33,462 bases of DNA from Clostridia bacterium (GTDB taxonomy: Bacteria > Bacillota > Clostridia > Oscillospirales > Acutalibacteraceae). The DNA lies in the NCBI GenBank assembly GCA_017537245.1, contig JAFYLD010000016.1, forward strand, positions 1 to 33,462. Reading direction: 5' to 3'. The position numbers and the translations under genes were made by a program. The notes beneath the pieces were generated by a model. It made no database searches, was not told where the DNA came from, and saw only the letters and a list, made by a program, of their open reading frames with translations. The first letter of the stretch is position 1; the number at the start of each line of letters is the position of its first letter. This document shows positions 33,400-33,462 of the stretch, in pieces.

Positions 33400-33455
33400 T
33401 TTTTATTATTTTTTTAATTTAAAATTAGGAATCGAACAAGGAAGGAGCAACATTT

Positions 33456-33462
33456 ATGTTGC
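33456..33462 (+). CDS. Start of a further gene, cut by the window edge
   Basis: An ATG at 33456 preceded by GAAGGAG (33441-33447) at 8-nt spacing looks like a real gene start. Only ATG TTG and one base are visible, so nothing can be said about the product. Confidence 0.35.

Noticed and set aside
1-33462. CRISPR array, insertion sequence, prophage or integrated element
   Set aside because: No direct-repeat arrays, transposase, integrase or terminal repeats were found; gene content is core except for the exported operon.

Overview
The window looks like a chromosomal piece of an AT-rich, spore-forming Clostridia-type Firmicute, probably an uncultured gut lineage. The evidence is a Spo0A gene with a fully recognisable DNA-binding domain, the tail of a SigK-like sporulation sigma factor at the left edge, strong AGGAGG-type ribosome binding sites, sigma-A promoters with 17-18 bp spacers, and the Bacillota-type gene order yicC-remA-gmk-rpoZ-priA-def-fmt-rsmB-rlmN-PP2C-prkC-rsgA. 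I see no phage, transposon, CRISPR or rRNA. Species cannot be named from the sequence alone.

Layout, left to right. (1) 1-86: C-terminus of a sporulation sigma factor. (2) 124-6802: a tight six-gene minus-strand operon of exported proteins: one membrane-anchored and one lipoprotein thioredoxin-fold (TlpA/ResA-like) protein, two small Ig-like lipoproteins, one multidomain lipoprotein and one Ser/Asn-rich lipoprotein. This is the accessory and least described part of the window. (3) 6828-11861: a minus-strand unit with a GH1 beta-glucosidase, the GTPase TypA/BipA, a DEDDh exonuclease with a zinc ribbon and a PflX-like radical SAM protein. (4) 11868-13231: mtaB on the plus strand, from a promoter back-to-back with the beta-glucosidase promoter. 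(5) tRNA-Leu(UAA), then three hairpins facing spo0A, which has its own promoter and 0A-box-like sites. (6) rpsB-tsf with its own promoter, leader and terminator. (7) 16501-33199: an uninterrupted 17-gene minus-strand run from yicC down to a WYL-domain regulator, with no gap above 35 bp and a consensus promoter upstream of yicC. (8) tRNA-Gly(UCC) and the first codons of a further plus-strand gene at the right edge.

The long run joins nucleotide and RNA polymerase genes (gmk, rpoZ), matrix regulation (remA), replication restart (priA), protein start and maturation (fmt, def), ribosome modification and assembly (rsmB, rlmN, rsgA), cell-envelope Ser/Thr signalling (PP2C phosphatase and PASTA kinase), manganese export (mntP), a ComEC channel without its nuclease domain, the replication clamp-loader subunit holA, an RNase M5-like toprim protein and a WYL regulator. 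Compared with the Bacillus order, coaBC is missing between rpoZ and priA, and rpe-thiN after rsgA is replaced by mntP-comEC-holA-rnmV-WYL.

Points most worth a second look: the exported thioredoxin/Ig-like operon with its thrice-repeated WLxxCxYY module; an apparent AUU start for rlmN; a cysteine-bearing extracellular tail on the PASTA kinase; a Spo0A receiver that lost several conserved receiver residues; and the rpsB leader.
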